Shown one piece after another: positions 63,877 through 64,000 of a stretch of 64,000 bases of DNA. The stretch's first letter is position 1. The number at the start of each line of letters is the position of its first letter. A model generated the notes under the pieces. That model had not been told where the DNA came from. It did not search any database and was given only the letters and a program-made list of their open reading frames with translations. This stretch comes from Streptomyces viridiviolaceus (GTDB lineage: Bacteria > Actinomycetota > Actinomycetes > Streptomycetales > Streptomycetaceae), in contig NZ_BMWA01000002.1 in the NCBI RefSeq assembly GCF_014650995.1, positions 203,306 through 267,305 on the forward strand. Reading direction: 5' to 3'. The translations under genes and the position numbers were made by a program.

Positions 63877-64000
63877 GTGCCGCTGCTGACCCGCATCACG
63901 GGACCGCGCGATCTGGACCGGCTCAGCCTGGAGGAGCTGGACCAGCTGGCAGAGGAGATCCGGACCTTCCTCGTCGAAGCCGTGTCCAAGACCGGCGGCC
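63877..64000 (+). CDS. dxs: 1-deoxy-D-xylulose-5-phosphate synthase, 5' part
   Basis: The first 41 codons are visible before the window ends. The start is GTG 63877 behind AAGGAGG. The N-terminus ([19 protein letters not shown] then [18 protein letters not shown]) is characteristic of DXS, the thiamine-diphosphate enzyme that joins pyruvate and glyceraldehyde 3-phosphate in the MEP isoprenoid pathway. Catalytic residues lie beyond the window. It stands apart from xylFGH behind a terminator and about 140 bp of promoter DNA. Confidence 0.93.
   Translation, partial: MPLLTRITGPRDLDRLSLEELDQLAEEIRTFLVEAVSKTGG

Overview
The window is typical high-GC Streptomyces chromosome: very strong G/C at third codon positions, frequent GTG/TTG starts, 4-nt ATGA/GTGA stop-start overlaps, and Streptomyces-specific families (SepF-like, DUF5999, DUF2637, DUF6299, Rok7B7). 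From memory of S. coelicolor gene order, the left end (sflB-like) to the right end (dxs) resembles the SCO5967-SCO6013 interval. That placement is inference, because no alignment could be run.

Layout. 0.3-9 kb: a membrane-anchored FAD/Fe-S dehydrogenase, a SepF-like protein, an ATPase coupled to a MazG-like pyrophosphohydrolase, small hypothetical proteins, a 49-bp tandem repeat and an F420-type oxidoreductase. 8.9-12.9 kb: a two-gene Hen1-Pnkp RNA-repair operon behind two leader hairpins. 13-26 kb: the most remarkable block. It holds a three-gene VMAP-type conflict operon: an EAD2-VMAP-C protein, a MoxR ATPase, and a 1,428-aa fusion of a degenerate vWA (SAV_2336 type), an NB-ARC-like NTPase and TPRs (FxsT type). 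An inverted cation/proton antiporter follows, then a coupled lipase-like hydrolase and caspase whose C-terminus carries a second EAD2-like domain, then an FxsA-like small peptide and a HExxH peptide hydroxylase. I read this as one regulated death or defence system with its effector encoded in trans.

26-30 kb: arginine catabolism and biosynthesis (arcA, argF, permease) with tandem ARG boxes before argF. 30.5-39.3 kb: a CoA-dependent aromatic acid pathway (ligase, flavin monooxygenase-OYE fusion, enoyl-CoA hydratase, acyl-CoA dehydrogenase, RidA, PaaX regulator). Anthranilate is the best guess for the substrate, and a shared GTGAC-N4-GTCAC palindrome lies before the pathway transcripts. 39.4-43.5 kb: small Streptomyces families. 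43.6-46.1 kb: VanR/VanS-like pair and a VanZ-like protein without vanHAX. 46.2-51 kb: an HTH-MurA fusion and aconitase; near-identical palindromes sit in front of both genes.

51-64 kb: sugar utilisation. A secreted GH92 alpha-mannosidase is divergent from an ngcEFG-type importer; rok7B7 and xylFGH follow, and the 5' end of dxs is cut by the window edge. No rRNA, tRNA, CRISPR array or intact insertion sequence was seen.
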